Of a stretch of 64,000 nt of DNA, positions 62,517-64,000 are shown piece after piece. Source of the stretch: Apus apus (taxonomy: Eukaryota > Chordata > Aves > Apodiformes > Apodidae). The notes beneath the pieces are model-generated. The model did no database searches. It was not told the DNA's origin and worked only from the letters and a program-made list of their open reading frames with translations. Within the stretch, counting starts at the first letter, position 1, and each line of letters starts with the position of its first letter. The stretch spans positions 72,826,342-72,890,341 of the forward strand of contig NC_067285.1 in assembly GCF_020740795.1 (NCBI RefSeq), read 5' to 3'. The position numbers were made by a program, and so were the translations under genes.

Positions 62517-64000
62517 GTAGGCAGCCCTTTCCTCCGCACCCCCGGGCACCCTCGCGCATTCCCCGCTGCCCTCCCGCCGGCTCGCCCGCCCCGCGCAGCC
62601 CCGGTGGGGGAGCCCGGCAGCCCCACGGCCCCGCTCCCGGGGAAGCGGAGAGGCTCCGGCGAGGACTTCGCCCCTCGCCCCCAGGCCCCCCCGACCGTCG
62701 TCGTCGTCCCCCCCGAGAGCTGAATTCCCGGGCGATAGGAAGGGAAGAAATACATTAACGCGAACAACTTTCCTCCTACTCCCTAATTTTGGGGGTGGGC
62801 GGGAGGGAGAGGGAGAAACGCCAGCTGAGTTTTATTTTGAAGGTTGCTTCCGGTAAAAAAGAAAAATACACTTAGAGAATAATTGATTGTTTGTTTGTTT
62901 TTTTGTTTTGTTCTGCTACTATCCCGCAGTACTCTGTGGCTCTGGGTTTGCATTCAATCCCTACTTTTACATAGCTGGCTGGAGCTGGCAGCGCTGTTTC
63001 ATAATGTTAGGGCTGAGGTCAGTGGTATTCTTGGCAAGTCCTTGCTACCTCCAAAGTAGGGTGAAATCCTTGCACAATGGCACCAGGCAGGAATTTTTTA
63101 GATACCTGCGCCGGGCTCCTGGAGCCCTCTTTGTCGGAGCAGTATGCGGCTTGAAGCTGTTTGTAAGCATAATAGCACTTGGTGAGGCTAAGAAAGGTTA
63201 AATTGGGGGCTGGAGTGCGTATAGAAACATTTTGACTTAACATGACCTGAAAAACAACTAAACTGAACGAGTTCCTTCTGCTGCCGAATGGTTGCTGCAG
63301 TGGCTGTTGCTGCCAACTGTCTAAAGACTAATAAGCTTTATGCTGATCCCCACATCAAGCTGCGGTTCAATAGCTAATGATACAAGGAGTTACTTTGCTT
63401 GGAGTTGTAATGCCATCTGCCCTATTTTCTAAAGGCTTGCACTGCTCTCTGAGCAGTCCCTGTGTTCTGGTTTTGGGGAAGAGAGGGTACTACTGATTAT
63501 TTTGGAAGGCGGCTGATTGGCTGGTGATATTTTCAAATTGGGGGCAAAGAGGAAACCTTGACTTTCGGTCAGCACCCATAAGTCATTCCTCCTACTACAG
63601 ATACGTCATTGTGGTAATGTTATTTTTATCCTCATGCTCATGGAATACATGTGAGAAAATAAAAACTCCCATGGAAAAACATAGAGCATAGGCATTGTAT
63701 TTAGTGTGTCACTTCTGCAAATCTTCCTTTTTTTTTTTTTTTTTTAAATAAATAAAAAGAAGGTGCTACTGGAATGTATTTTTGTAGTGCTAAAGTTGTT
63801 ACTCTGTCCTTGTTTGACCTTTTCCAAATGTCTGTTTGCCTTCAGTTCTGAACCCAGCCCTTCAGTGTGTTGTGAAACTGAAGGAGGCAAGATGCTCTCT
63901 CTCCTGGGGAGGACACTACGGAAACTCATAGAGAGATCCCTTGCATTGGTAGAGGTGTAAATTTCAGCCGGGGAGCCTGCTGGTGGTGTCCGGCCTCGGG
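62517..64000 (+). other. RAPGEF2: Start of RAPGEF2 intron 1
   Basis: Begins GTAGGC and continues past the window edge. The first 230 bases are still CpG-rich, then the sequence turns AT-rich. A poly(T) run lies at 63728-63745. The last 40 bases turn G/C-rich again and cannot be interpreted. No second exon was recognised. Confidence 0.85.
63728..63745. repeat. Poly(T) tract, 18 bases
   Basis: Uninterrupted T run followed by AAATAAATAAAAAG in RAPGEF2 intron 1. Confidence 0.95.

Larger units (their letters stand above)
61890..62750 (+). promoter_or_regulatory. RAPGEF2: CpG island and promoter/5' UTR region of RAPGEF2
   Basis: Base composition changes sharply near 61.9 kb to dense G, C and CpG, and returns to AT-rich near 62.75 kb. 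The island brackets the RAPGEF2 start codon. It contains GC boxes (CCCCGCCCC-type words near 61985-62030, GGGGCGGGCG near 62070) and no clear TATA box, as expected for a broad housekeeping-type promoter. The transcription start cannot be placed from sequence. A GGA run at 62102-62127 lies about 320 bases before the ATG and may be transcribed. Confidence 0.9.

Noticed and set aside
61948..62549. Several long open frames on both strands (up to 179 codons) in the RAPGEF2 CpG island
   Set aside because: GC-rich DNA has few stop codons, so open frames are expected. Peptides are low-complexity Arg/Pro/Gly/Ala, and only the short RAPGEF2 frame has homology.
1..64000. tRNA, rRNA, CRISPR array, phage or bacterial-type operon
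   Set aside because: None seen. The only tRNA-like sequence is the worn head of the MIR SINE.

Overview
This window is vertebrate nuclear DNA, almost certainly from a bird. It has long introns and intergenic DNA, no operon-like packing, and exons with GT-AG borders. It also holds CR1 LINE copies with the avian-type 3' end (tandem ATTCTATG-like octamers and the GGTTGGAAGGGACC block). The species cannot be told from the sequence alone.

Layout. Positions 1-5612 hold the last three coding exons of FNIP2 on the + strand (415-615, 4220-4335, 5534-5612), followed by a probable 3' UTR of about 3.7 kb ending near 9325. From about 9.3 kb to 61.9 kb no protein gene can be firmly called. This interval holds one 5'-truncated CR1 copy with a nearly open reverse transcriptase frame (16.0-17.7 kb, - strand), two shorter CR1 pieces, a MIR-type SINE, several worn L2/MIR-like and other old amniote repeats, simple repeats and a small CpG-rich patch at 34.3-34.6 kb. 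At 61.9-62.75 kb there is a strong CpG island with the first coding exon of RAPGEF2 on the + strand (62448-62516). The rest of the window is RAPGEF2 intron 1.

The order FNIP2 then RAPGEF2, both on the same strand, matches the human 4q32 neighbourhood. FNIP1 and RAPGEF6 form a parallel pair on human 5q31. The two genes are not known to share a pathway: FNIP2 works with folliculin in Rag GTPase/mTORC1 and AMPK signalling, and RAPGEF2 activates Rap GTPases. The human interval also holds SPMIP2 (C4orf45) on the opposite strand; I could not identify its exons here. Three minus-strand signals are listed as unproven leads: an open, splice-bounded 319-base block at 46862-47180, a possible terminal exon at 51065-51191, and the CpG patch at 34.4 kb with an X-box-like site.

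I found no CRISPR array, phage, toxin system or other obvious new biological system. The most useful leads are the unplaced minus-strand exon candidates and the putative promoter patch in the FNIP2-RAPGEF2 interval.
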